NCBI GenBank assembly: GCA_947493695.1 | Contig: CANLSF010000004.1 | Coordinates: 1 to 64,000, forward strand | Direction: 5' to 3' | From: an uncultured Kiloniellaceae bacterium | Lineage (GTDB): Bacteria; Pseudomonadota; Alphaproteobacteria; Kiloniellales; Kiloniellaceae | Length of the DNA stretch: 64,000 bases | Shown: positions 17,794-25,436 of the stretch, one piece after another | Position numbering within the stretch: position 1 is the stretch's first letter | Layout: each line of letters opens with the position of its first letter | Translations under genes and position numbers: made by a program | Notes under the pieces: model-generated | Told to the model about the DNA's origin: nothing | Databases searched by the model: none | Seen by the model: only the letters and a program-made list of their open reading frames with translations

Positions 17794-19386
17794 TTACTTG
17801 AGATCGACACCGTAGAAGATGTGACCGCCCAGCGGGTGAACCCGGTAGTCGACCACTTCGTTGCGGACCGGCATGGAGACCACGGAGTGCGCGATGGTCA
17901 CCCAGGGAGCCTCTTCCTTGAAGATCAGCTGAGCTTCTTCGTAAAGACTCGTGCGTTCAGCAGGATCTGCGGTCTGCTTGGCTTTTTGCAGCAGATCGTC
18001 GAAGGGCTTGTGGCACCAGCGGGCACGGTTGGTGCCGCCGACTGCGGCGTCACAGCCGAGCAGGACGTAAAGGAAGTTGTCGGGATCGCCGTTGTCACCC
18101 GTCCAACCCAGCAGCACGGTGTCGTGCTCACCAGCCTTGGAACGCTTGAGGTACTCGCCCCATTCGAAGGTTACGATCTCGGCCTCAACGCCAACCTTGG
18201 CCCAGTCAGCCTGGATCAATTCAGCCATACGGCGGGCGTTGGGATTGTACGGGCGTTGAACCGGCATGGCCCAGATGTTGGTCTTCAGCCCCGATACGCC
18301 TGCTTCGGCGAGGAGTGCCTTTGCACCTTCGGGATCATAGCCGTAATCCTTGGTGGCCTCGTTGTAAGACCAGATTGTCGGTGGCAGCGGGTTCTTGGCA
18401 ATCTTGCCTGCGCCCTGGAACACGGCATCGATGATCGCTTTCTTGTCGATGGCCATGTTCAGGGCCTGACGGACGCGCTTGTCGGTGTAAGGCGCTTTTT
18501 CCGTGTTGAATGCAAGGTAGCCGACGTTCAGGCCTTCCTGCTCGAGCAGGTTGACGTCGCTGTCGCTTTTCATGGCCTCGATGTCAGCCGGATTCGGATA
18601 AGGCATGACATGGCACTCACCGGCTTTCAGCTTCTGGTAACGGACAGAAGCATCAGGGGTGATTGCAAAGATCAATGTATCGATCGGTGCTTTGCCGCCC
18701 CAGTAGTCGGCGTTGGCCTTATAACGGATCACAGCGTCCTTCTGGTACTGCTGCAGCTGGAAAGGTCCCGTGCCTACAGGTGCAAGGTCAACCTGTTCAG
18801 GGGTGCCTGCTTCCATCATCTTGTCGGCATACTCGGCAGACATGATGGATGCAAAGTCCATTGCCAGATTGGCGATGAAGGGGGCCTCAGGCTTGCTCAG
18901 CACAAACTTGACTGTGTAGTCGTCGACCTTCTCAACGGTTTCGATAATCTCGGACATGCTCATGCCCTCGAAGTACTCGTAAGAGCCGCCGGAAACCTTG
19001 TGGAAGGGGTGATCCTTTTTGCCCTGACGTTCAAAGCTGAAGATCACGTCGTCGGCATTGAAATCACGGCTGGGGGCGAAGTCCTTGGTGGTATGGAACT
19101 TAACGCCTTTACGAAGCTTGAAGGTGTACTCCAGTCCATCTTCCGACGCGCTCCAGGACTCTGCCAGCCCGGGGATCACGGTCGTGGAACCGCGCTCGAA
19201 CTCAGCCAGGCGGTTGAAGATCGGATGGGACGACGCGTCGAAGGTCGTTCCGGCCGTGTAAAGCGATGGGTTGAAGCCCTCGGGGCTGCCTTCAGAACAG
19301 TAAACCAGCGTTTTGGCGCTGAGCGGGCCGGCAAAGGCTACACTCGCGGCAATGGCAACGGATGCCATCCATAGTTGGCGTCTCAT
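17794..19386 (-). CDS. dppA: Periplasmic dipeptide/oligopeptide-binding protein (DppA-like, SBP family 5)
   Basis: A 530-residue extracellular solute-binding protein family 5 member. It has a cleavable signal peptide ending around SAK, the opening LVYCSEGSPEGFNPSLYTAG typical of DppA, the SBP_bac_5 pattern VKFHTTKDFAPSRDFNADDVIFSFER, and Cys residues (GCDAAVGGTNRARWC) placed like the DppA disulfide. It delivers peptides, haem-like compounds or other ligands to the DppBCDF complex. The ATG has an AGGGAT ribosome-binding site. It is the first gene of its operon, with a 620-bp untranslated region upstream. Confidence 0.92.
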   Translation of the reverse strand: MRRQLWMASVAIAASVAFAGPLSAKTLVYCSEGSPEGFNPSLYTAGTTFDASSHPIFNRLAEFERGSTTVIPGLAESWSASEDGLEYTFKLRKGVKFHTTKDFAPSRDFNADDVIFSFERQGKKDHPFHKVSGGSYEYFEGMSMSEIIETVEKVDDYTVKFVLSKPEAPFIANLAMDFASIMSAEYADKMMEAGTPEQVDLAPVGTGPFQLQQYQKDAVIRYKANADYWGGKAPIDTLIFAITPDASVRYQKLKAGECHVMPYPNPADIEAMKSDSDVNLLEQEGLNVGYLAFNTEKAPYTDKRVRQALNMAIDKKAIIDAVFQGAGKIAKNPLPPTIWSYNEATKDYGYDPEGAKALLAEAGVSGLKTNIWAMPVQRPYNPNARRMAELIQADWAKVGVEAEIVTFEWGEYLKRSKAGEHDTVLLGWTGDNGDPDNFLYVLLGCDAAVGGTNRARWCHKPFDDLLQKAKQTADPAERTSLYEEAQLIFKEEAPWVTIAHSVVSMPVRNEVVDYRVHPLGGHIFYGVDLK

Positions 19387-19730
19387 GATTTAAATCCCTG
19401 CTATTTGCGATCTCTATTCTCGTCTACTCTTGGTTAACTCTGTAGACGTATGAAGCTGCAAGCTAGGCCCTTGTCCTGTCATTCGTCAACGGCATTTCGT
19501 GGCTGCTTGTTCCTGCATGACGGCGAACAAACCTCTTATTTAGGTTGATAAAACCTGGTATCTGCAACCGGATAAAATGGCTCAAGGCCGCTAAGGTTAT
19601 GACTTGCTTGCTTGATCCCGGGTCCAAAGCTTTCTCTTCTATTACAGGTGATCCGGCATTACTGCGGCGCTGTGACGCGTGGCATGGTGATCACGACCTC
19701 GTGGTTCGGAAGCAGTACTTCAATCTAATC

Positions 19731-19746
19731 GACCGAGGCCTCGGTC
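19731..19746. promoter_or_regulatory. Perfect 16-bp palindrome
   Basis: GACCGAGGCCTCGGTC is fully self-complementary. It lies about 345 bp upstream of dppA and 260 bp upstream of the response-regulator gene. It could be an operator or fold as a short hairpin in RNA, and no T-run follows. Function unknown. Confidence 0.35.
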
Positions 19747-19860
19747 CTGGTTTGCCTTGATCCACAAAAATTTCTGATGCGGCAAAGGCAGGCGTGTACC
19801 ATTATGCGAGAAAAGCCATGCGTATTTTTACGCACTGGTAGTGTTTTCTTAGGTATTCTA

Positions 19861-19874
19861 TGTAAACGCTTTCA
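19861..19874. promoter_or_regulatory. LacI/GalR-type operator-like sequence
   Basis: TGTAAACGCTTTCA fits the TGWAANCGNTNWCA pattern recognised by many LacI-family proteins, with a central CG. It is about 130 bp before the response-regulator start. No LacI-family gene is present in the window. A single match of this length could be chance. Confidence 0.3.
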
Positions 19875-20006
19875 TGCCCTGTTGCCTGATTGGGCTGGTA
19901 TGCGTATGGAAATCGTGTTGAAAAGCCCTTTGAAACACCGGATTTTCGAGCAGAGAGCGTTTTGTGGTTATGGATCGTACCTCGGTGCTGAGGACTCAGT
20001 GAAGTC

Positions 20007-21494
20007 ATGTTGCGCAGCAATCTGATACCGGCGGAGGTTAAGCCGCTTAAGGTTCTTCTGGTTGAGGACAACCTCTCGCTTGCAAATCTCTATGTGAATT
20101 TTCTGCAGGCAGAGCCGGTAAACCTCAGCCATGTTGCGACCGGCAGCGAGGCCATCAAGGCTATCAAGGACGATCAGCCCTCCGTCGTTTTTCTCGATCT
20201 GCAGCTTCCGGATATGAACGGCATCGAGATTCTGAACTGGATTCAGAGCGATGAGATCGATACGGCGGTGATTGTCGTCACGGCGGACGGATCGCTCTCG
20301 ACGGCTGTCGAGGCCATGAAAGCGGGCGCTCTGGATTTTCTGGTAAAGCCCTTTAACCGGGAACGTCTGGTGGTGACTCTGCGCAACGCGCTGGAGCGTC
20401 AGCGTCTGAGCGCGATCGTCGAAAAGGTGAAGGGTGGCTACGCCAGAGATACCTATTGCGGTTTCGTCGGCAGTTCCGTCTCAATGCAGGCTGTATATCA
20501 GGTGATCGAATCTGCTGCGCAGAGTAAGGCGACGGTTTTCATTACCGGCGAGAGTGGGACCGGCAAAGAGGTCGGCGCTCATGCGCTTCATGATCTCTCA
20601 CCCCGCAGCGACAAGCCTTTTGTGCCGATTAACTGCGCGGCGATTCCCAGGGAACTGATGGAAAGTGCGATTTTCGGGCACGTAAAGGGCGCCTTTACCG
20701 GCGCGACCCAGCATCAGCATGGTGCTGCAAAACGCGCAGATGGCGGCACGCTCTTCCTGGACGAGGTCTGTGAAATGGACGCGGACCTTCAGACCAAGTT
20801 GCTGCGCTTCATTCAAACCGGCAGTTTCGAAGCGGTGGGAAGTCCCACGACCGAGGTTGTGGATGTGCGCTTTATCTGTGCGACCAATCGCGATCCCTGG
20901 GTCGAGGTGCAGGCAGGGCGTTTTCGCGAAGACCTCTATTACCGTCTACACGTCATTCCCATCCAGTTGCCGCCGCTGCGCGAGCGGGATGACGATATCC
21001 TGACCCTGGTGCGCCATTTTATCCGGCTCTATGCCGAGGAGGAAGGCAAGGCCTTTCGCGATGTATCGCAAGAAGCTGCGCAGGAGTTGAGGGAATACTC
21101 CTGGCCCGGCAACATTCGGGAACTGCAGAACGTTATCCGTAACGCCGTTGTACTCTACGACGCGGAAGTGATCGAGCCGGTCATGCTGCCGGCGAAGATC
21201 GCGCAGCCGGCAGGATTGCGTGTTGCCAAGCCTGCGGATCAGACCCAGTCCCCTGATCTTCAGGCGATTGTCCAGCCGGTCGACGAGATGTCCCTCTCGG
21301 AGCGGATCGTGCCGCTCTGGAAGCTGGAGAAAGAAGCGACGGAAAAGGCGATCGAACTCTGTGGCGGGAACATTGCCAAAGCGGCTGCCTATCTGGGGAT
21401 CTCTCCCTCGACAATATATCGCAAGCGGGTCTCCTGGGAGGCGCTGGAGACGAGTCAGGCTGTGTCGGCCGCCAGCCGTCAACGTCAGGGTTGA
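20007..21494 (+). CDS. Sigma-54-dependent response regulator (LuxO/NtrC type)
   Basis: A 495-residue activator with three domains. First is a receiver domain with VLLVEDN and phosphoacceptor Asp64 in VVFLDLQLP. Second is an AAA+ domain with Walker A GESGTGKE near residue 180, the sigma-54 contact loop GAFTGA near 229 and an arginine-finger region RLHVIPIQLPPLRER. Third is a C-terminal Fis-type helix-turn-helix (GGNIAKAAAYLGISPSTIYRKR). The receiver and AAA+ sequences resemble LuxO. All catalytic and phosphorylation residues are intact, so it should activate RpoN promoters when phosphorylated. No histidine kinase or phosphotransfer gene is nearby, so it is an orphan in this window. Its target might be the fatty-acid genes downstream, but no sigma-54 promoter was found there. 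Confidence 0.9.
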   Translation: MLRSNLIPAEVKPLKVLLVEDNLSLANLYVNFLQAEPVNLSHVATGSEAIKAIKDDQPSVVFLDLQLPDMNGIEILNWIQSDEIDTAVIVVTADGSLSTAVEAMKAGALDFLVKPFNRERLVVTLRNALERQRLSAIVEKVKGGYARDTYCGFVGSSVSMQAVYQVIESAAQSKATVFITGESGTGKEVGAHALHDLSPRSDKPFVPINCAAIPRELMESAIFGHVKGAFTGATQHQHGAAKRADGGTLFLDEVCEMDADLQTKLLRFIQTGSFEAVGSPTTEVVDVRFICATNRDPWVEVQAGRFREDLYYRLHVIPIQLPPLRERDDDILTLVRHFIRLYAEEEGKAFRDVSQEAAQELREYSWPGNIRELQNVIRNAVVLYDAEVIEPVMLPAKIAQPAGLRVAKPADQTQSPDLQAIVQPVDEMSLSERIVPLWKLEKEATEKAIELCGGNIAKAAAYLGISPSTIYRKRVSWEALETSQAVSAASRQRQG

Positions 21495-21653
21495 CCCGAT
21501 ACTCCACCGCTCGCCGAGTTAGGCGAAAGGTCTGGGGGAAATTCGCCATTCCGTCGCGGGCATCGATTTAATCCCTAAGAAAACTCTCAACACGATTAAC
21601 CATATAAACGTCGGAAATCTATTGCAGGATAGAGGGTGGCGCTCCGATTTTGT

Positions 21654-21664
21654 AACTTTAAGTT
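21654..21664. promoter_or_regulatory. AACTTTAAGTT inverted repeat
   Basis: A perfect 5-bp dyad around a single central base, 20 bp upstream of the candidate -35 element of the fatty-acid operon. It is a possible operator or activator site. The factor is unknown, and the MerR-type regulator within the operon is one candidate. Confidence 0.3.
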
Positions 21665-21682
21665 CACGTATGCGTTAAGTTA

Positions 21683-21712
21683 TTGACCTATTCGGTCATT
21701 TATCACTATATC
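21683..21712 (+). promoter_or_regulatory. Candidate promoter and operator of the fatty-acid operon
   Basis: TTGACC (21683-21688) and TATATC (21707-21712) with an 18-bp spacer resemble a sigma-70 promoter. A dyad TGACC-N5-GGTCA (21684-21698) overlaps the -35 element and spacer, where a bound repressor would block RNA polymerase. No other promoter-like element was seen before the first gene of the operon. Confidence 0.45.
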
Positions 21713-21964
21713 TAGGGAAGAGACAGCCGCTGATGTGGTGAAACGCTTCAAGGTCCTGGTTGCAGACATCACGATCTTAAAGTGCTTCAGAGCTTGATAA
21801 ATGGCCGCCTGAAACGTGAGCAACTGCGAGTGCAGTCAGCGAATCGGACGTTGGTTGGCGACATTGAGTGGAATACATCGGTAGGTTGTTGTAATAATAG
21901 TTTTGTTGCGCTTCACGCTAACCGTGAAAGGTCGTTAAGGCCGAAGTGCACTGAGGAGGAGCCA

Positions 21965-22090
21965 ATGAGACTGTCTCTGGTACGCTTCCCGGTATCCCCA
22001 AAGGGGACCGTAGTTGCCGATGACCGCTTGTCGTCGCAAGCATTCGGGCGTGATGATGCTCCTGCTCATGAAACGGGAGGGCGGATGTGA
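21965..22090 (+). CDS. Possible 41-residue leader ORF coupled to the acyl-CoA ligase gene
   Basis: The ATG at 21965 follows a near-ideal ribosome-binding site (GAGGAGGAGCCA). Its frame runs 41 codons to a TGA at 22088-22090 that overlaps the GTG start of the ligase gene (GTGA). The predicted peptide is hydrophilic, has no motif I recognise and no membrane segment. The strong initiation signal and the stop/start overlap suggest translational coupling, or a small protein whose sequence does not matter. A frame this short can also arise by chance, so it remains a candidate. Confidence 0.4.
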   Translation: MRLSLVRFPVSPKGTVVADDRLSSQAFGRDDAPAHETGGRM

Positions 22091-23787
22091 CGCTGGCGCC
22101 TGAAGTCTCTACTCCCTGGTCGAAGAGTTATCCGCCGGACATCGATTGGCATACACAGGTTTCAGATGAGCCCATGCCCGCCGTGTTGGATCGGCAGGCG
22201 GCGGCTGATGGCGATCGAAGCTGCATTAATTTTCTTGGCCGTCTTTCCAGCTATCGTGATATCGCGACACTCTCCGATCGCATGGCAAAAGGCCTGCAGG
22301 ATCTGGGTGTCGGCAAGGGTGATCGGGTCGGCCTCTTTCTTCCCAACACGCCCTATGCAGTGATCGCCTTTTACGGCGCGCTGAAGGCCGGCGCGATCGT
22401 GGTCAACTTCAACCCGCTCTACGCGGATGAAGAAGTGCGCAAGCAGATCGACGACTCGGGTGTGAAGATCATGATCACACTTGATCTCAAACTGATGCTG
22501 CCGAAGCTGCAGCGCATGCTGGGCCGTCCGCCGCTGGAAAAGATCGTGGTCTGCTCCATGTCCGCTGCGCTGCCTTTTCCCAAGGCTCAGCTTTTCAAGG
22601 TCTTTAAATACAGCGAGATCGCGTCCGCAAAGGATGACGACCGCCTAGTCAGCTATGAGGCGGTGACCGAGAACGACGGCAATTACCGACGCTATGAGAT
22701 CGATTCCCGGAAAGACATCGCGGTGTTGCAGTACACCGGTGGCACAACCGGCGTTCCCAAGGGCGCGATGCTTACACATGCGAACATCGCCATCAATGCG
22801 CGGCAGGTATCTATGTGGGATGGCGAACCGGGTGAAGATCAGCCACGGGTTCTGGGGGTGCTTCCCCTGTTCCATGTATTCGCCATGACCGTAGTGATGA
22901 ATGCGGCTGTCGTTGCAGGCGCGGAAATGATCCTGCTGCCGCGCTTTGATGTCATTACGACGTTAAAAACGATCCAGAAAACCAAACCGACCCAGTTTCC
23001 GGGCGTGCCGACTCTTTTTAATGCCATTGATCAGGAACCCACGGCGGAAAAGTACGATCTCTCGTCGATCGAGATCTGCATATCCGGGGGCGCGCCTTTG
23101 CCGGTAAAGGTTAAGCAGGCCTTTGAAGGTAGAACCGGGTGTAAAGTGGTGGAAGGTTACGGTCTGAGCGAATCTTCGCCTGTGGCCGCCTGTAATCCGG
23201 TCGAAGGTGTGAACAAGGAAGGCAGCATTGGTCTGCCGCTCCCGCAGACCTATCTGGAGATCCGCGGTTTGGATGATCCGGACCAGCTGATGCCAATCGG
23301 CGAAAGCGGCGAGGTCTGTATTTCCGGTCCGCAGGTCATGGCAGGATACTGGGACCGGCCGGATGAAACCGCCCGCACGGTTCGGAACGGACGTCTGCAT
23401 ACCGGCGACATCGGTTACATGGATGAAGACGGTTTCACCTTCATCATCGACCGGTTGAAGGATATGATTCTCTGCAGCGGCTACAACGTCTATCCGCGCA
23501 CGATTGAGGAAGCGGTTTACCGGCATCCGGCTGTTGCCGAAGTAACCGTAGTCGGTATTCCGGATGACTATCGCGGCGAAGCACCGAAGGCTTTCATCCG
23601 ACTCAAAGAGGATCAGATCCTCGAGGCCGATGAGCTGAAAGCTTTTCTGAAAGACAAAATTTCGCCCATTGAGATGCCGCAGGAAATCGAGTTTCGGGAT
23701 GAACTGCCGAAAACCATGATCGGGAAACTCTCGAAAAAGGAGCTGGTGGCCGAGGAACAGGAAAAGCGAACGGAAGCAGCATCGTGA
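22087..23787 (+). CDS. fadD: Long-chain fatty-acid-CoA ligase (FadD-type)
   Basis: A 566-residue AMP-forming acyl-CoA synthetase of normal FadD length. It has the ATP/AMP signature YTGGTTGVPKGAMLTH, GYGLSESSP, and the fatty-acid signature region TGDIGYMDEDGFTFIIDRLKDMI with GYNVYPRTIEE, ending with the catalytic-Lys context PKTMIGKLSKKEL. It activates free fatty acids to acyl-CoA at the inner membrane. The GTG start has its own GGGAGG site and overlaps the small upstream ORF. It is the first enzyme of a five-gene beta-oxidation operon. Confidence 0.9.
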   Translation: MTLAPEVSTPWSKSYPPDIDWHTQVSDEPMPAVLDRQAAADGDRSCINFLGRLSSYRDIATLSDRMAKGLQDLGVGKGDRVGLFLPNTPYAVIAFYGALKAGAIVVNFNPLYADEEVRKQIDDSGVKIMITLDLKLMLPKLQRMLGRPPLEKIVVCSMSAALPFPKAQLFKVFKYSEIASAKDDDRLVSYEAVTENDGNYRRYEIDSRKDIAVLQYTGGTTGVPKGAMLTHANIAINARQVSMWDGEPGEDQPRVLGVLPLFHVFAMTVVMNAAVVAGAEMILLPRFDVITTLKTIQKTKPTQFPGVPTLFNAIDQEPTAEKYDLSSIEICISGGAPLPVKVKQAFEGRTGCKVVEGYGLSESSPVAACNPVEGVNKEGSIGLPLPQTYLEIRGLDDPDQLMPIGESGEVCISGPQVMAGYWDRPDETARTVRNGRLHTGDIGYMDEDGFTFIIDRLKDMILCSGYNVYPRTIEEAVYRHPAVAEVTVVGIPDDYRGEAPKAFIRLKEDQILEADELKAFLKDKISPIEMPQEIEFRDELPKTMIGKLSKKELVAEEQEKRTEAAS

Positions 23788-23844
23788 AGCGCCGCGCTGA
23801 TATCTTCGAAACCACGAATTCAGTCAGATAGGGTTGCTCGCAAT

Positions 23845-24291
23845 ATGACCAAACTCCTGACCGTCACTGAATTGGCTCACGAACTGGGCGTGACCGCCCG
23901 TGCCATCCGCTTCTACGAAGACAAGGGGTTGATCTCACCGCAGCGGGTCGGAAACCGCCGGGTCTATAGCAACCGTGATCGTGGCCGTCTGGTGTTGATC
24001 CTGCGCGGTAAGCGCCTTGGCTTTTCCCTGCGTGAAATCCGTGAGTGGTTGACGCTTTATGACACCGGCCCCGATCAGGTTGAACAAATGAAGCGCCTCC
24101 TGGCCTTGACCCAGGACCGCATGGCGACACTTGAAGCACAGTACGACGATCTCGAAGCGACCATTGAAGAGCTTCGGGATATTGAAACCGAGGTGCTGGA
24201 GCACCTGAAGACCAACGGTGGATTGGATGATGACGCAGAGGATGCGGATCACTCAGAGCCTTCACCGCGCCCACGACGCAAGAGGAAATGA
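23845..24291 (+). CDS. MerR-family transcriptional regulator of the beta-oxidation operon
   Basis: A 148-residue regulator. Its N-terminal MerR winged helix (residues 5-75) contains LTVTELAHELGVTARAIRFY and the VGNRRVYSNRDRGRLVLILRGKRLGFSL wing and helix segment. A coiled-coil dimerisation helix (about 80-125) and a charged basic tail follow. There is no metal-binding Cys, so it is not a metal sensor. Non-metal MerR proteins of this kind, such as LiuR, control acyl-CoA degradation genes and may sense an acyl-CoA. It lies between fadD and the thiolase, and its stop overlaps the thiolase start (ATGA), so it is probably autoregulatory with the operon. The operator is unproven. Confidence 0.85.
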   Translation: MTKLLTVTELAHELGVTARAIRFYEDKGLISPQRVGNRRVYSNRDRGRLVLILRGKRLGFSLREIREWLTLYDTGPDQVEQMKRLLALTQDRMATLEAQYDDLEATIEELRDIETEVLEHLKTNGGLDDDAEDADHSEPSPRPRRKRK

Positions 24292-25436
24292 AGATGCATA
24301 AGAACGTAGTCATCGCGGGTTACACCCGCTCGCCATTTCATTTCGCGAAGAAAGGCGATCTCAAGCGGGTCCGGCCCGATGAGCTGGCGGCACAGGTGAT
24401 CAAGGGGCTGGTCGAGAAAAGCGGTGTTGATCCCGCTGATATCGAAGACCTGATCGTCGGGTGTGCCTTTCCGGAAGCAGATCAGGGTTTCAACGTTGCC
24501 CGCTTGATCGGGTTCCTTGCCGATCTGCCGCGCTCGGTGGCCGGAACCACGGTGAACCGCTTCTGTGGATCTTCCATGCAGTCGATCCACATGGCTGCCG
24601 GTGCGATCCAGATGAACGCGGGTGAAGCTTTTATTTGCGCCGGTGTGGAATCCATGAGCCGTGTGCCCATGACCGGCTTTAATCCCATGCTGCATCCGGG
24701 CCTCGCGGAGAACTACCCGCAGGCTTACATGCCCATGGGGGAGACTGCTGAGAATGTAGCGGCGAAGTACAGTATCTCGCGCGAACGTCAGGAAGAGCTG
24801 GCGGTCGAGAGCCATCGCAAGGCGGCGGAAGCACAAAGCGGCGGCAAGCTGAAAGATGAAATCGTGCCGATTGTTCAGGGCAATCATACCGTCGACAGCG
24901 ATGGCTGCCTGCGTCCCGAGACGACGGCGGAAACGCTGGCCGGATTGAAACCCGCGTTCAGAGTAGACGGCATCGTGACGGCAGGGACCTCGTCACCACT
25001 GACTGACGGGGCGTCCGCCGTGCTGGTAACCTCGGAAGATTATGCCAAGGCAAATGGTCTGAAGATCATCTCGCGGATTAAGTCCGTCGCGGTTGCCGGT
25101 TGCGCGCCTGAGATCATGGGCATCGGACCGGTTGGGGCAACCAAGAAGGCACTGGAGCGTGCCGGTGTGACGATCAACGATATCGATGTCATCGAATTGA
25201 ACGAAGCTTTCTCGTCTCAGGCGCTGGCCTGCGCCGAGGACCTGGGGATCGATCTGGCGAAGGTCAATATCGATGGCGGAGCGCTGGCGATCGGCCATCC
25301 GCTGGGGGCCACTGGCGCACGGATCACCGGCAAGGCAGGACAGATTATGCAGCGCGAAGGCAAGAGCCTGGCGCTGGCCACTCAGTGCATCGGCGGCGGG
25401 CAGGGGATTGCCACTATTCTGGAGAATGCCGCATGA
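24288..25436 (+). CDS. fadA: Acetyl-CoA acyltransferase (3-ketoacyl-CoA thiolase)
   Basis: A 382-residue thiolase with the nucleophilic Cys in NRFCGSSMQSIHMAAGAIQ (residue about 87), the NEAFSSQALA block, the catalytic His in GGALAIGHPLGATGAR and the second Cys in QCIGGGQG. It cleaves 3-ketoacyl-CoA to acetyl-CoA and a shortened acyl-CoA. The start used overlaps the MerR stop. A second ATG two codons later is equally usable. The stop overlaps the next gene (ATGA), as expected for partners of one multienzyme complex. Confidence 0.92.
   Translation: MKMHKNVVIAGYTRSPFHFAKKGDLKRVRPDELAAQVIKGLVEKSGVDPADIEDLIVGCAFPEADQGFNVARLIGFLADLPRSVAGTTVNRFCGSSMQSIHMAAGAIQMNAGEAFICAGVESMSRVPMTGFNPMLHPGLAENYPQAYMPMGETAENVAAKYSISRERQEELAVESHRKAAEAQSGGKLKDEIVPIVQGNHTVDSDGCLRPETTAETLAGLKPAFRVDGIVTAGTSSPLTDGASAVLVTSEDYAKANGLKIISRIKSVAVAGCAPEIMGIGPVGATKKALERAGVTINDIDVIELNEAFSSQALACAEDLGIDLAKVNIDGGALAIGHPLGATGARITGKAGQIMQREGKSLALATQCIGGGQGIATILENAA

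Larger units (their letters stand above)
19387..20006. other. 620-bp intergenic region between dppA and the sigma-54 regulator
   Basis: No convincing gene is seen. Short open frames on both strands lack ribosome-binding sites and familiar motifs. The region must hold the dppA promoter (minus) and the regulator promoter (plus). It contains a perfect 16-bp palindrome (19731-19746) and a LacI-type operator-like sequence (19861-19874), listed separately. I looked for a -24/-12 sigma-54 promoter and found none on either strand. Confidence 0.6.
21495..21964. other. Regulatory gap upstream of the fatty-acid operon
   Basis: About 470 bp with no recognisable gene. It holds two dyad sequences and a promoter-like element (separate entries), and a short hairpin (21511-21526) after the regulator gene that lacks a T-run. 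From the candidate promoter to the first strong ribosome-binding site the transcript would have an untranslated leader of roughly 240 nt. Confidence 0.5.

Noticed and set aside
17695-19374. 559-residue open frame antisense to dppA
   Set aside because: It lies wholly opposite a confident gene, has no family motifs and mirrors the codon bias of dppA.
19545-20025. Small plus-strand frames of 71 and 82 codons before the response regulator
   Set aside because: No ribosome-binding sites and no coding-like composition. The region is better explained as regulatory DNA.
21495-22086. Sigma-54 (-24/-12) promoter between the LuxO-like gene and fadD
   Set aside because: No TGGCAC-N5-TTGC-like sequence was found.
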